DNA of 64,000 nucleotides from Gammaproteobacteria bacterium (GCA_029862045.1 JAOTYE010000013.1:40502-104501); one strand, 5' to 3'. Numbered from the stretch's first letter, positions 1-9,447 are shown. A program made the numbers and translations. Notes: generated by a model not told the origin, from the sequence alone.

Positions 1-302
1 ACTGGAGTATCAACAACGGCGAATTCGAGTATGGCAGCGAAGAGTTACTCGAACGTGCCATGGAGCGGGCGCCCTACAGCCTGTACCGCCTGGCCAGGGC
101 CGTGGCCCGTGGCGACAGTGACATCGTAGTTCGATTCGGAACCATCGACGGAATCTCGAACCTACCCGCGCTCGAGTTCATCGGCTCCGATGGCGCAGCC
201 CACGGCTGGATATTGCTTAACACCAGGAAAGAGCCGACGATCTGGTCAACCACACAGTACATCTATGTGCTCGGCCCGTTGGCAGAGCACATCGAGGGCT
301 GA
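1..302 (+). CDS. C-terminal part of an unidentified protein (cut by window edge)
   Basis: The frame read from base 3 is open from the window edge to a TGA at 300-302. It gives about 99 residues, so this is the 3' end of a gene that starts outside the window. An internal ATG at 60 could be mistaken for the start, but the open frame upstream (residues WSINNGEFEYG and on) argues against it. I do not recognise the family. The tail is a mix of charged and hydrophobic residues and has no membrane segment. The next gene starts 10 bases downstream on the same strand, so the two probably share a transcript. Confidence 0.5.
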   Translation, partial: WSINNGEFEYGSEELLERAMERAPYSLYRLARAVARGDSDIVVRFGTIDGISNLPALEFIGSDGAAHGWILLNTRKEPTIWSTTQYIYVLGPLAEHIEG

Positions 303-312
303 TGCACTGGAA

Positions 313-2472
313 ATGATCAACCGTCGCGACTTCATTCAGTTAAGTGCCATCAGCAGTCTTGGGCTGGTCATCGGCATACCGAGGTTCGCACGGTCGGCCA
401 ATGCAGACGTCTTCCTGCACCGGTTGATCCACATCGGCACCGATGGCGGAATCACGCTATTCGCCCAGAACCCCGAGATGGGTCAGGGCGTGAAAACTGC
501 ACTCCCGATGATCATCGCCGAGGAACTCGATGTCGACTGGCAATCGATCAACGTAGAACAGGCTGGCTGGGACGCTGACCTGGAGAATCAGTTCTCGGGT
601 GGAAGCCTGAGTATCCGCCTGAACTACGCGGCGATGCGACAGGCCGGTGCCAGTGCAAGAGCTATGCTGTTGGCGGCCGCCGCCAACAGGTTGGGTCGTC
701 CCACGGCCGAACTGATGACCGACAAGAGCTTTGTCATTGACAGCGCGAGTGACACACGCCTGAGTTACGCGGAACTCGCCGAAGACGCTGCGCTGCAGCC
801 GGTGCCCGACGAGCCCAAGCTTAAGGATGCCTCTCAATTCAAGCTGATCGGGCACTCCGTACCTGACGTTGACAGCCGGGCATTGAGTAACGGACAGCAG
901 ATCTACAGTCTCGATCTCAAGTTGCCCGACATGCTGTATGCTGTAGTGGTCCGCTGCCCGCATGGTGACGGACAGCCGACGTCGTTCGACGACAGTGACT
1001 CAAGAACCGTTCCCGGTGTCGTCGGCTTCCACATGTTGAAAAACAGAGACCACGGCGGTCGCATCATCCTGCCCAATTGCCCCAACTTCGTCTCGGGAGT
1101 CGCGGTACTCGCGACCAACACCTGGTCTGCGCTCCAAGGGGCGCGCAGGCTCAAGGTCCAGTGGCAGATGCCGGAGGCTCGCGACGACACAACCGACCTC
1201 ATGCAGCGATTCGAGGCTGCGCTGGCCGAGGACGCCGAGCTCATAAGAAAGGATGGCGATCCGGCCATACCTGAGGGGGCCACGCACATCGATGCCGTGT
1301 ACGAGCTGCCCTACCTCGCACACGTACCGATGGAGCCAATGAATTGCACAGCACGGGTCGACGGCGCCAAAGCTGAAGTCTGGGCACCGACGCAGAATCC
1401 GCCAATGGCAGCCGAAGCCGTTGCGAAAGTGCTCGGGATCCCACAAGAGAACGTCACGGTGCACGTGATGCGTTCCGGCGGCGCATTCGGCAGGCGCTAT
1501 TATGCCGACTTCATCACCGATACGGTGCTGCTCGCCCAAGAATTTCAACGGCCCGTCAAGGTCATTTGGCCACGAGAAGACGATGTGCGCCACGACTATT
1601 TCCGTCCCGCCAATGTGCAACGCGTTCGCGCGGCCGCCAGTGACAGCCGAATCACGCACTGGCACCAGAAAGTAGCAAGCCATCCCCGTCAGATTTACCT
1701 CGAGCGCGGCGGCTCGCCTGCCGAGATCGGCAACTACGAGTTTCCAGCCGGCTTCGTACCGAACCTCCTGTTCGACTACGTCGCCGTGCCGGCGCGCATT
1801 CCGCTCGGCCAATGGCGAGCGACCGAGCATTCCGGCAACGTGTTCGTCGTGTCGAGCGCCATTGACGAACTCGCCCATGCAGCGCGCATCGACCCGCTGG
1901 CGTTATGGCTGAAGCTCGTAGGCGACGAACGGTTCGTGCAGGTACGCGAGGATTTTCGTTTCGATGCCTCGAGGCTGAAGAAGGTTGTTGAGGTCGCTGC
2001 AGAGCAATCGGGCTGGGGCACGAGATTGCCCGATGGCAAAGGTCGCGGGCTTGCAGCCAGCTACAACCAGGGCGCCTGGGTGGCCGAAGTTGCCGAGGTC
2101 ACGGTCGAAAGCGACCGGCTCAGCGTGGACAGCATTACCTGCGCGATCGACTGCGGCCGGGTCATCAACCCACAGGGCGCGGTCAACCAGGTAGAAGGCG
2201 GCATCCTCGAGGGTCTGAGCGCGGCGCTTTACGGAAAGATAACTGTCAAGGACGGCATCGTGCAGGAGAGCAATTTCCACGATTACCGCTTCTGCAGAAT
2301 CGATGAGATGCCGCGGATAGATGTTCACCTCATTGACAGCGACGATGCTCCCAGGGGCCTCGGCGAAGGGCCGTTGCCCCCCGTCGCTCCCGCGATTACA
2401 AACGCGATTTTCGCGGCGACGAGCAAACGGATTCGGCAGCTGCCTATAGTCTTGAGCGGGCTGGGGCGATGA
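313..2472 (+). CDS. Molybdopterin-dependent aldehyde oxidase/isoquinoline 1-oxidoreductase-like large subunit, Tat-exported
   Basis: A 719-residue protein of the xanthine dehydrogenase/aldehyde oxidase molybdenum-binding class. It most resembles the beta subunit of isoquinoline 1-oxidoreductase (IorB type), which hydroxylates N-heterocycles or oxidises aldehydes with an iron-sulfur partner. The start is the ATG at 313, because the protein then opens with a twin-arginine signal (NRRDFIQ, then a hydrophobic stretch ending ARSANA). Family signatures seen are NPEMGQGVKTALP near residues 55-67, GGAFGRRY in the middle, and GEGPLPPVAPAI near the C-terminus, which carries the expected active-site Glu. 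Location is probably periplasmic. No [2Fe-2S] small subunit gene lies in the window, so the partner is either upstream or elsewhere. Substrate unknown. Confidence 0.85.
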   Translation: MINRRDFIQLSAISSLGLVIGIPRFARSANADVFLHRLIHIGTDGGITLFAQNPEMGQGVKTALPMIIAEELDVDWQSINVEQAGWDADLENQFSGGSLSIRLNYAAMRQAGASARAMLLAAAANRLGRPTAELMTDKSFVIDSASDTRLSYAELAEDAALQPVPDEPKLKDASQFKLIGHSVPDVDSRALSNGQQIYSLDLKLPDMLYAVVVRCPHGDGQPTSFDDSDSRTVPGVVGFHMLKNRDHGGRIILPNCPNFVSGVAVLATNTWSALQGARRLKVQWQMPEARDDTTDLMQRFEAALAEDAELIRKDGDPAIPEGATHIDAVYELPYLAHVPMEPMNCTARVDGAKAEVWAPTQNPPMAAEAVAKVLGIPQENVTVHVMRSGGAFGRRYYADFITDTVLLAQEFQRPVKVIWPREDDVRHDYFRPANVQRVRAAASDSRITHWHQKVASHPRQIYLERGGSPAEIGNYEFPAGFVPNLLFDYVAVPARIPLGQWRATEHSGNVFVVSSAIDELAHAARIDPLALWLKLVGDERFVQVREDFRFDASRLKKVVEVAAEQSGWGTRLPDGKGRGLAASYNQGAWVAEVAEVTVESDRLSVDSITCAIDCGRVINPQGAVNQVEGGILEGLSAALYGKITVKDGIVQESNFHDYRFCRIDEMPRIDVHLIDSDDAPRGLGEGPLPPVAPAITNAIFAATSKRIRQLPIVLSGLGR

Positions 2473-2476
2473 GATT

Positions 2477-2603
2477 GTGGTGGCCCACCCAATAGCAACA
2501 CCGTGCCAGCCGATACGACCTAAGCGGGACACGCGGATTTTCAGAGCGCGCGTGGAAGCGCTAAGGCCATATTTTTTGGTAAGTTACCGGGGCGTCCGTA
2601 TTC
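2477..2603. repeat. Dispersed repeat: module A (2477-2520) followed by module D
   Basis: Bases 2477-2520 are a copy of a 42-44 base element (starts GTGGTGGCCCACCC, ends GCCGATACGACC) found again at 33489, 46619 and 51706. The following CACGCGGATTTTCAG and AAGTTACCGGGGCGTCCG segments belong to a second family, also seen at 7516-7590 and 60221-60290. No coding potential is evident. Confidence 0.8.
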
Positions 2604-2696
2604 CCTACTAGCCAATTCCTGCAAGACCCGCTACTTCTGCCCGACCTGTCATCAGAAGCGCATGCTCGCCGACGCGATAGAATTTTCTATCCTCCG

Positions 2697-3308
2697 TTAG
2701 TTTCCGAACATCACGCACAGCAGCAGGTGCCCCGGCAGCTGCAGCGCCAGTGGCACCACTGTCATCAGCAGCAGCATGTGTTGTACCGGCGTGAGGTTTG
2801 CGCCCGCAGCAATCGGTAACCGGTATACATGATTGATATTCGCTTTCGGTTTTGTCAGCCAGCGCGTCAGCAGCAGCACGAGCCATGTAATCAGCACTGC
2901 CCATGGATATACGCCGGGGTCATAACCAAGCCGCCACGGGGCCCAGACGATCACCGCCAACAACGGCACGTGGAACAGCGACACCGCGCGCAGCCACAGC
3001 GGGCTCTGTTTGTCGAACATGTAGTCAGCAAGGCCGATCACGCGCGGCAGGCGCAGCAGGCGGCCGAAGAAGCTCACGCCCCATAACATCTCTGGAACAA
3101 GCACCATGCATGCCGTGAGGCTGACGATGAACGAACTTTCCAGCCACAGGCCCGCTACGAGCGCGAGGAACGCGATGTCGGAGAACCAGAGGAAATTGGC
3201 CGGGCCGCGATGCCGCCAGTAAATAAGGACGATGACGAGCACCATCGCGGTCCACACGACTTTAAGCCATAGCGGCACGAGAGTACTTACCAGCAGTTCA
3301 TCGCCCAT
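2697..3308 (-). CDS. Conserved-type integral membrane protein, function unknown
   Basis: A 203-residue, very hydrophobic protein with about six predicted membrane segments. Loops include a YWRHRGPANFLWFSD stretch after the first segment and a WLRAVSLFHVPL stretch mid-protein. The start at 3308 follows a GGCGGGAT-like ribosome site. It resembles an uncharacterised bacterial membrane-associated family, but I cannot name it. It is transcribed convergently with the upstream oxidoreductase gene, and a repeat-filled gap separates the two. No catalytic or metal-binding motif is obvious. Confidence 0.7.
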   Translation of the reverse strand: MGDELLVSTLVPLWLKVVWTAMVLVIVLIYWRHRGPANFLWFSDIAFLALVAGLWLESSFIVSLTACMVLVPEMLWGVSFFGRLLRLPRVIGLADYMFDKQSPLWLRAVSLFHVPLLAVIVWAPWRLGYDPGVYPWAVLITWLVLLLTRWLTKPKANINHVYRLPIAAGANLTPVQHMLLLMTVVPLALQLPGHLLLCVMFGN

Positions 3309-3502
3309 TGGATCCCGCCTGTATTGTCACGTCGGCCTGCCGAGCAACCGCAGCTGTAAGTAATCCTGCCTCAATCTTTCAACCTCATGTTTCGTAGTAA
3401 ATTAATATTACACTCGCCGTCACCTTCTAATGGTTAAAATGGGGCCACGCGCGATTACTTACACAAGTACGTCGATTGAGAACTCCAGCGGGGTAACTTC
3501 GA

Positions 3503-4747
3503 ATGAACTCTGGCCTTTCCACCTGCTTTTCCGTTGGACTACTGTCGACTTTAGCCGTATTTACGGACGCTGCCGCCGAGATCGTAGTAGGCGACAGCCA
3601 GGTTAGCTGCGCCGAAGACCCGGCTTGTATCAATCGCCTGCATCCCGACATCCCGACGGTTGCCAACGCCGATCCTGGTGAGCGCATCGTGTTCGTCGGC
3701 CGCGATGCCTTCGACCTGACGCTCGATCCGGACAATTTTTCGAGCGCCAATGGCATCCCGCGGGAAGGATTCGGCATCGTCCACGCACTGACCGGCCCCG
3801 TTTTTATCAACGGCGCCAAAGCCGGGGACGTGCTGGCAGTGACCATCGAGGCATTCAAGCCTGCCGATGTCGGTTGGACCGAAGCCGGACCATTCGGCTT
3901 TGCCGGCGACCAATTCGGTACCGACGAGCGTTTCATCGTCTGGCGCATCAATGACGAATATGCCGTCAGCGATGCACTTCCGGGCGTGCGCATCCCGAAT
4001 GCGAGTTTTCCCGGCGTCGTGACAACGCTGCCCGGAGCGGCCCTGGTCGCCGAGGTGCTGGCACGCGAGACACAGCTGCTCGAATCGGGCGGCGCCGTGA
4101 TGAATCCCGACCCGGATGAGGCGGAGCCGGCGTCGGTGTGCGGAGCGGAAGGGACAAAACCGGCAGAGTGCCTGCGCACGATCCCGCCGCGGGAGCACGG
4201 CGGTAACATGGACATCCGTTACATTACTACCGGGACAACGGTCTACCTGCCTTGTTACATCGATGGCTGTGGGCTCGCGGTCGGCGACTTCCATTACGCG
4301 CAGGGTGACGGCGAGGTGGCAGGCACGGCAATCGAGATGGGCGGCAGGATGACCGTCACCACCCGTATTGTCGATGAGCCGCCCGACCTTTCCCACGGCC
4401 CCCACTACGAAGGCCCGGCATCGGTGCTCGATATACCGTCGCAACGCTTCTACGCCGTGACCGGTTTCCCGCTCAAAGAAAAAGGCAGCGTACCCGCGGA
4501 CCTTGCCTACCTCGACTCCCCGAAAATCGCAGGTCTGAGCAACCTGTCGAGCGATATCAATCTCGCGGCGCGAAATGCTCTCGCGGCCATGATTGACTAC
4601 ATCATGTCGGAATACGGTTATGACCGGACGCAGGCCTACATGATCGCGAGCGTCGCGGTGGATATGCGTATCGGTCAACTGGTTGACGTGCCGAACGTCG
4701 GTGTGACCGCGGTACTGCCGCTGGATATATTTGTAGGGAGTGACTGA
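3503..4747 (+). CDS. Exported acetamidase/formamidase family protein
   Basis: A 414-residue member of the FmdA/AmdA family, whose members hydrolyse formamide or short amides to carboxylate and ammonia. Family segments are the GPVFINGAKAGDVLAV block near residues 97-112, a GWTEAGPFGF block, REHGGNMDI near residue 230 and the GDFHYAQGDGEVAGTAIE block that carries active-site and metal residues. The N-terminus (MNSGLSTCFSVGLLSTLAVFTDAAA) looks like a secretion signal, unlike the cytoplasmic family members, so the enzyme is probably periplasmic. Cys residues near both ends (for example SCAEDPACI) could form disulfides. Substrate is not certain. A divergent remnant of a second copy lies just downstream at 4838. 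Confidence 0.85.
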   Translation: MNSGLSTCFSVGLLSTLAVFTDAAAEIVVGDSQVSCAEDPACINRLHPDIPTVANADPGERIVFVGRDAFDLTLDPDNFSSANGIPREGFGIVHALTGPVFINGAKAGDVLAVTIEAFKPADVGWTEAGPFGFAGDQFGTDERFIVWRINDEYAVSDALPGVRIPNASFPGVVTTLPGAALVAEVLARETQLLESGGAVMNPDPDEAEPASVCGAEGTKPAECLRTIPPREHGGNMDIRYITTGTTVYLPCYIDGCGLAVGDFHYAQGDGEVAGTAIEMGGRMTVTTRIVDEPPDLSHGPHYEGPASVLDIPSQRFYAVTGFPLKEKGSVPADLAYLDSPKIAGLSNLSSDINLAARNALAAMIDYIMSEYGYDRTQAYMIASVAVDMRIGQLVDVPNVGVTAVLPLDIFVGSD

Positions 4748-4800
4748 CTCCTGACAATATTGCCGGCGACGGCAGTTCGAAATGGCAGGTGTCAGGTGAA

Positions 4801-4838
4801 TGGTGGCCAGGGGCGGACTAATCGGCGCAGCTGATTGG
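4801..4838. repeat. Partial module B repeat
   Basis: This TGGTGGCCAGGGGCGGACTA segment and the following ATCGGC-GCA-GC.GAT hairpin match the left end of the long B repeats at 34563, 39427 and 63836. It stops exactly where homology to the acetamidase gene begins. The rest of the 4748-5063 gap holds only that remnant and unremarkable sequence. Confidence 0.75.
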
Positions 4839-4918
4839 GCTGCGCGGAGGATCCGGAGTGTATCAATTGCCTGCATCCCGACATCCCGATGGTTGCCAAC
4901 GCCGATCGCGATTTGACA
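4838..4918 (+). pseudogene. Remnant of a second acetamidase gene
   Basis: The sequence reads GCAEDPECINCLHPDIPMVA followed by NAD in one frame. It matches SCAEDPACINRLHPDIPTVA plus NAD at bases 3607-3675 of the intact acetamidase gene. About ten bases differ and many are third-position changes (GCC/GCG, GAA/GAG, GAC/GAT), so this looks like the debris of a diverged paralogue rather than a fresh copy. Nothing resembling the remaining 350 residues follows. Confidence 0.65.
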
Positions 4919-5063
4919 TATCGACGTGACACCGCGACGAGATTGATGTCATCGGACACGGATCACAGTATTGGTCGACAGTGTCGTGCGAGACTTCCGT
5001 CACATTGACCCTGACACCATCATCGCGAAGTTCGCTCGCGATACCTTCATGGAGGAACGCGAC

Positions 5064-6056
5064 GTGTCTAACGAATTCCGAAATCTGATTCTTGCAGGCA
5101 TCACCCTTCTATTTGTTGCAGGCTGCGGTAGCAGCGGAGGCAACGATGGCAATCCGAATCCGCCTGTTACGGGCGAACTCGTGACGATCACCTCGGACAA
5201 CGCGACCACCGTCGCCGGTATCGTTGCCCAGCAGGTTTTGGAAGACAACCTGTTCGGTGCCCTTACTACCACCGGCCTGCCGGTCATGAGCGCCGGCTCC
5301 GGCGCGGCAATTGCCCTGTCGAGCCTGTCCGCCGTGCCACTGCCGGCCGATATGCTCGCGGCACAGTCGACACTTCAGAACTGCGCTGACGAAGGCACCG
5401 TCGACGTGACAGTAAGTATTTCGAATCCGCCCACGATTTCGCGCGGCGATGAATTCGCCTTCCAGTTCGATACCTGTGACGACGGAACAGGCACCGTTCT
5501 GCATGGCCGTCTCGTCATGACCATCACCGCCTTCGAGGGCGACCCGACCGGTGAACTGTTCCTCCTCGGTATGAGCATGAAACTCAGCGCGTTTCAGGTG
5601 ACACAGGACGGCAACGTCACCAGCGCGACCGGCACTATCAGCGTCGAGATCGATTCGACGATGCCGCCGATCACGACGATCACTGTATCGACGACTGCAC
5701 TGACCACGACTCACAATGGCGTAACCGAGTATATGTCGAGCATGACAATCACCGTCACTACGAACGACGGCACGACCCCGGCATCGGTCGACGTCGACAC
5801 GTCGTTCCGGATCTCGAGTCCGCGTCTCGGCGGCGACGTGATCGTGAGCACATCGATCAGTATGCAGAGCTCGGGTGAAGGGTATCCGTTCATGGGCGAG
5901 CTCGTGATCGAGGCGGCCGACAATACGGCAATCGTCTTTATCGCGCTCGACAACAATATGGTGCGCCTGGAAATCGACATCAATGGCGACGACGTGCCGG
6001 ACGAAGTCCTCGATGTGACGTGGGTGGACCTTTTGGCGGCAGCCGACGCAGCCTGA
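5064..6056 (+). CDS. Predicted lipoprotein, function unknown
   Basis: A 330-residue protein with a lipoprotein signal (LILAGITLLFVAGC, so Cys about 20 becomes lipidated) and a Ser/Gly/Asn-rich linker. A Thr/Val/Ser-rich beta-strand body follows, including many T-x-T-x-T runs near residues 205-265. Two or three Cys (NCADEG, FDTCDDG) could form a disulfide. The start is taken as the GTG at 5064 because GGAGG lies eight bases before it; the ATG at 5049 would be less well placed. The aspartate-rich end (DINGDDVPDEVLDV) resembles a calcium-binding loop. A strong terminator follows, so the gene is monocistronic. I do not recognise the family. Confidence 0.7.
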   Translation: MSNEFRNLILAGITLLFVAGCGSSGGNDGNPNPPVTGELVTITSDNATTVAGIVAQQVLEDNLFGALTTTGLPVMSAGSGAAIALSSLSAVPLPADMLAAQSTLQNCADEGTVDVTVSISNPPTISRGDEFAFQFDTCDDGTGTVLHGRLVMTITAFEGDPTGELFLLGMSMKLSAFQVTQDGNVTSATGTISVEIDSTMPPITTITVSTTALTTTHNGVTEYMSSMTITVTTNDGTTPASVDVDTSFRISSPRLGGDVIVSTSISMQSSGEGYPFMGELVIEAADNTAIVFIALDNNMVRLEIDINGDDVPDEVLDVTWVDLLAAADAA

Positions 6057-6065
6057 CCCGCACCG

Positions 6066-6107
6066 ACAGCCCGCCACCGCTTTGCGCGGTGGCGGGCTGT
6101 GTTTTTT
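6066..6107 (+). terminator. Rho-independent terminator
   Basis: A perfect 15-base-pair stem (ACAGCCCGCCACCGC with its complement at 6086-6100), a TTTGC loop and a run of six T (6102-6107) directly follow the lipoprotein gene stop at 6056. Confidence 0.95.
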
Positions 6108-6303
6108 CGAGGGTCCCGATTGATCTAAGTGGGTTCATAGACGTCAGGTTTTGGCCCATGCCGCGACGACCAGAGCTCCGCAGAGCACCCGCTCATTCGG
6201 CCTCCACATCACGATTCAGCGCCCGCTTTCCAGTCATCGGAGCTCTCCGACGCGTAGAACTTCCTTTCCTTCCGTCTGTCATATCCAGGGAAGGTGTTCC
6301 GAG

Positions 6304-7437
6304 ATGAAGATGCACGGCAATTGGCTGCTGATTGCGGTTCTCGCCGCGCTTCTGTCACTTGTCGCTTCCTGCGACAGCTCTTCGGGTTCTGGCAATTCGC
6401 GAGGCGGCGCCCCGAATTACACCCCGACCACAACAAGCGATGGCTGGCAAATCGCGACTCCCGCGGGTCAGGGCGTGGACGAAGCTGTATTGAACACGGC
6501 GTATCAAGAGGCACAGCGACTGCCAAACCTCTTCAGCCTGCTGGTAGTGAAGAACGGCTACTTGATCGCAGAGGGGTATTTCAACGGCGCGCATATGAAT
6601 CAGGCGTTCGACACCGCCTCGGTCACCAAGAGCATCACATCGGCTCTGACCGGAATCGCCGTGCGAGACGGCCTTCTGACCAGCGTCGATCAAAGGATGT
6701 TCGAATTCTTCCCGGAGATCGGCTGGCAGCAGCTGGATAGCCGCAAGTCATCGATCACAATTCGCCAGATGCTGCAGATGCGTTCCGGGTATCCCTGGGA
6801 GGAGTTCGATGGTTACCTGGGTCGCTTGCTCAGCACTTCGGGGTGGATCGACTTTGCGGCGGAGTTCCCGTTGGTGGCTGATCCGGGGAGCAAGTTCGGT
6901 TATTCCAATCTGACCGCCCACCTGGTTGGCGTGATCGTAGCAAGGGCCGCGAGCGAGTCCCTTCTCGCATTCGGCGAACGCAGCTTGTTCGATCCGCTCG
7001 GCATCAGCGTGGCGTCGTGGGCGAAGGATGCACACGGGTATTACACAGGCAGCGGTGCCACGATGTTCACCGCGAGAGATATGGCCCGATTCGGGCAGCT
7101 CTATCTCGATGGCGGCGCATACGGTGGCATGCAACTCGTTCCCGCTGAGTGGGTACGGGACTCGTTCGAATCCTATTCCGGTACTACCTACAACACCGAC
7201 ATCCTGAATGCCATCAGCCAACTTGAGTATGGATATCTTTGGTGGTCCGGCGTTTCGGGTCCCCACCGCTTCAATTTTGCCTGGGGGCACGGCGGGCAGC
7301 TGATCTGCGTAGTCCAGGATCTCAACATGGTGATCGTCACGACCGCGACGGGGCTCGGAGGCGAGTTCGGTCAGGACGCCTGGCGCCAGGAGAGTAGCGT
7401 CCTGGAGCTGGCAGGAAGATTGATCGCGTTGCTCTAA
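6304..7437 (+). CDS. Serine hydrolase, beta-lactamase class C family lipoprotein
   Basis: A 377-residue member of the class C beta-lactamase/penicillin-binding-protein-like hydrolases. The start at 6304 gives a lipoprotein signal ending LLSLVASC. The catalytic SxxK is seen as SVTK near residue 118, the YxN motif as YSN near residue 200, and the third motif as HGG (WGHGGQ) near residue 335. It is probably anchored in the outer or inner membrane facing the periplasm. Such enzymes include esterases, D-amino-acid peptidases and 6-aminohexanoate-dimer hydrolase-like proteins, so the substrate cannot be fixed. It is not a demonstrated antibiotic resistance gene. It stands alone after a terminator and is followed by dispersed repeats. 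Confidence 0.85.
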   Translation: MKMHGNWLLIAVLAALLSLVASCDSSSGSGNSRGGAPNYTPTTTSDGWQIATPAGQGVDEAVLNTAYQEAQRLPNLFSLLVVKNGYLIAEGYFNGAHMNQAFDTASVTKSITSALTGIAVRDGLLTSVDQRMFEFFPEIGWQQLDSRKSSITIRQMLQMRSGYPWEEFDGYLGRLLSTSGWIDFAAEFPLVADPGSKFGYSNLTAHLVGVIVARAASESLLAFGERSLFDPLGISVASWAKDAHGYYTGSGATMFTARDMARFGQLYLDGGAYGGMQLVPAEWVRDSFESYSGTTYNTDILNAISQLEYGYLWWSGVSGPHRFNFAWGHGGQLICVVQDLNMVIVTTATGLGGEFGQDAWRQESSVLELAGRLIALL

Positions 7438-7460
7438 TAGAAGCACCAGGAGCTGAAACA

Positions 7461-7634
7461 TCGAACCGTCCGGAAAAGATCGCCAAACTCACAGTCAAGC
7501 TGACCTCACTAGCGAAACACGCGGATTTTCAGTCGCGTGCCACTTCACCGGCGGCCATGTAATTCAATAAGTTACCGGGGCGTCCGTTGCTCAAATTGCA
7601 TGACAATGCACAAGGGAGCATGACTGATTCACGT
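7461..7634. repeat. Dispersed repeat module D (long copy)
   Basis: Bases 7461-7535 are identical over 75 bases to 58220-58294. From 7519 on, the sequence also matches 60221-60345 (ATTTTCAGTCGCGTGCCACT, then GTAATTCAATAAGTTACCGG). It ends with a GCATGACAATGC inverted-repeat-like core and CTGATTCACG. It fills most of the 7438-7819 gap; nothing else was seen there. Confidence 0.85.
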
Positions 7635-7819
7635 AAATTTCACGCGCGGCATCTACAGCCCATATAGGTCGAATACGTCGACGAAACCGTATTCTTGGCA
7701 AACGAGTCGTGCGTGCCAACCCCATCATTGGCCACAACAGCCTGAATTTCCTGATGCCGGTGTGGGTCAATCGCGAGAGCGCGCGGCGACCTGCACCTGC
7801 AGTTGGGATGGCCGCCGGC

Positions 7820-9361
7820 CTAGAAGCGATAGTAGACGCCGAGGCGGGTGCGCAGCCGATCGTATGCGCCGCGCGGGTCCGAAGAATCCACGCTATCTTG
7901 CCGGACTTCCGCCCTGAGCGAGAGTTGATCCGTGAACCGGTACACTCCGCCGACAGAAATTTCGAGGTCCTGGTATTCCTTTTGCGGCTGCGTCGGGTCG
8001 TCGAACGCAAACGCGTTCGGGTACTGCTGATCGCGGTAGTCGATTTCGATGCTCGCCGCGATCTTGTCCGTTAAGTCGAAATTAGTGTCCCACTCGATTC
8101 TGTCGCGCGTGTAGTCATTGTAGCCAACGAAGCCATCATCACGCCGCGTATAAGAATAGGTGAACTCGGTAACGACGCTGTCACTGAAGCGGTGCCGGAT
8201 ACCGAGTTTAACGACCTGATAGCGATACTCGAGCGTCGGATTATCGACGGACGCATCGCCGGTCTCATCGCGCGCGCGCCGCTCGTCAAAACTGCGATCG
8301 TGGAAACCGTAACCGACCTTAACGCGCGAATTGTTGCCGAGCGGTAATTTCAGCGCGCCCTCGAACCAGAAGTTATCCAGGTCATAAGGTGATGCTGTTG
8401 GCTCGTCCTCATAATCACGCTGCGAGAAGCCCGCGTTGAATTCGTAGCGAGTTCCGCCGAAACGGTTCTTCAGGCTGAATTCGGCGCCAACCGCGCTAAA
8501 ATCAAAACGATCAGCAATACTCGCGCCGTCGTCAAAACGCTCGAGTCCATCATCGCGATCGAAATTGGTTTCCGCATGGCTGCGGAAAAATATTTCGCCG
8601 CCGAGCCGCCGCGTCCCCGACTTTCCACTATCGAGATAACGCTGCATGGCAACGGACAAGCGATGGTCTGTGATATTGGCGTTGTCTAATTCGGAGTCGG
8701 TGTAGTAGTCGCCGCGATGTTGATATGTTGCGACGAGCCTCGACAATGTCGACACAGGATTACTGAAAGCAGCCCCGATGCGAACCGGGATGTAAGCGCC
8801 CGACTGTTCCACCGGATCGACCTGTACTGCGGGGTCCTGCGACAGGTCCAGGTAGGGATCGCTCGGCGCTCGAAACGCGTTGCTGTCGTGCCCAAATCCT
8901 GCAGATAGCAAGACCTGGAACTCCGAGGGCGGTGCGCCTATGGTCACGAGCGCCTCAGTGGACATATCGCGAAGTCTCGAGCTGTCCGCTCGCTTGCGTG
9001 ACTTGCGAAACCAGGACTCGGCCTCGCTGGTGTTACCTGCTTTGTTCGCCAGTACGCCGAGCTGGTAATACGAGAGCGCCGCCAGCCCCTCGTCGTTTGC
9101 AGATTGCATGAACGCGGACCTGGCCTGCGGGAATTGGCCGAGGCGGTAGTGCGCCAGGCCCATGTTGTAGAAAAGCCGCGGGCTGGTCTTTCCCTCGGAC
9201 ATCGCCTCGTCGTACTTGTCCAGCGCACGCCCATAGTTGCCGCTGCGAAATGCCGCATTGCCGATGTCGAATGCCGTGTCCGCAGCCTGCGTGTCGCCCA
9301 TGGCGGGAGTTGCCGCCAGCAGGAGTACGATTAGAAGTCGTGCAGGTGTTCGTATGCCCAT
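7820..9361 (-). CDS. TPR-containing outer-membrane beta-barrel protein
   Basis: A 513-residue exported protein. The start at 9361 follows ACAGGA and gives the signal MGIRTPARLLIVLLLAATPAMG. Residues about 30-135 hold three TPR-like units (for example GNAAFRSGNYGRALDKYDEA and MGLAHYRLGQFPQARSAF). The rest is alternating amphipathic strands rich in Tyr/Asp/Arg, ends in a C-terminal Phe (LGVYYRF) and looks like a 14-strand-type barrel. This architecture resembles TPR plus barrel proteins such as surface lipoprotein assembly modifiers (Slam) or exopolysaccharide exporters, but I cannot assign it. It lies downstream of the acidic repeat protein and the sigma/anti-sigma genes on the same strand, beyond a terminator. 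Confidence 0.75.
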   Translation of the reverse strand: MGIRTPARLLIVLLLAATPAMGDTQAADTAFDIGNAAFRSGNYGRALDKYDEAMSEGKTSPRLFYNMGLAHYRLGQFPQARSAFMQSANDEGLAALSYYQLGVLANKAGNTSEAESWFRKSRKRADSSRLRDMSTEALVTIGAPPSEFQVLLSAGFGHDSNAFRAPSDPYLDLSQDPAVQVDPVEQSGAYIPVRIGAAFSNPVSTLSRLVATYQHRGDYYTDSELDNANITDHRLSVAMQRYLDSGKSGTRRLGGEIFFRSHAETNFDRDDGLERFDDGASIADRFDFSAVGAEFSLKNRFGGTRYEFNAGFSQRDYEDEPTASPYDLDNFWFEGALKLPLGNNSRVKVGYGFHDRSFDERRARDETGDASVDNPTLEYRYQVVKLGIRHRFSDSVVTEFTYSYTRRDDGFVGYNDYTRDRIEWDTNFDLTDKIAASIEIDYRDQQYPNAFAFDDPTQPQKEYQDLEISVGGVYRFTDQLSLRAEVRQDSVDSSDPRGAYDRLRTRLGVYYRF

Positions 9362-9447
9362 GCGTTTTCCTGTCACAAAATCTGAAAAATTAACGTTAAT
9401 CAGCAAGATAGTGAATGCGCCCTATCGGAAGCGTGATATCTGTCACG

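Noticed and set aside
190..312. Extension of the molybdenum hydroxylase gene to an upstream start at 190
   Set aside because: It would overlap the preceding gene and bury the twin-arginine signal that begins at 313.
6304..7437. Calling the serine hydrolase an antibiotic-resistance beta-lactamase
   Set aside because: It is a lipoprotein esterase/peptidase-type relative with only the shared SxxK, YxN and HGG motifs; no evidence for beta-lactam hydrolysis.
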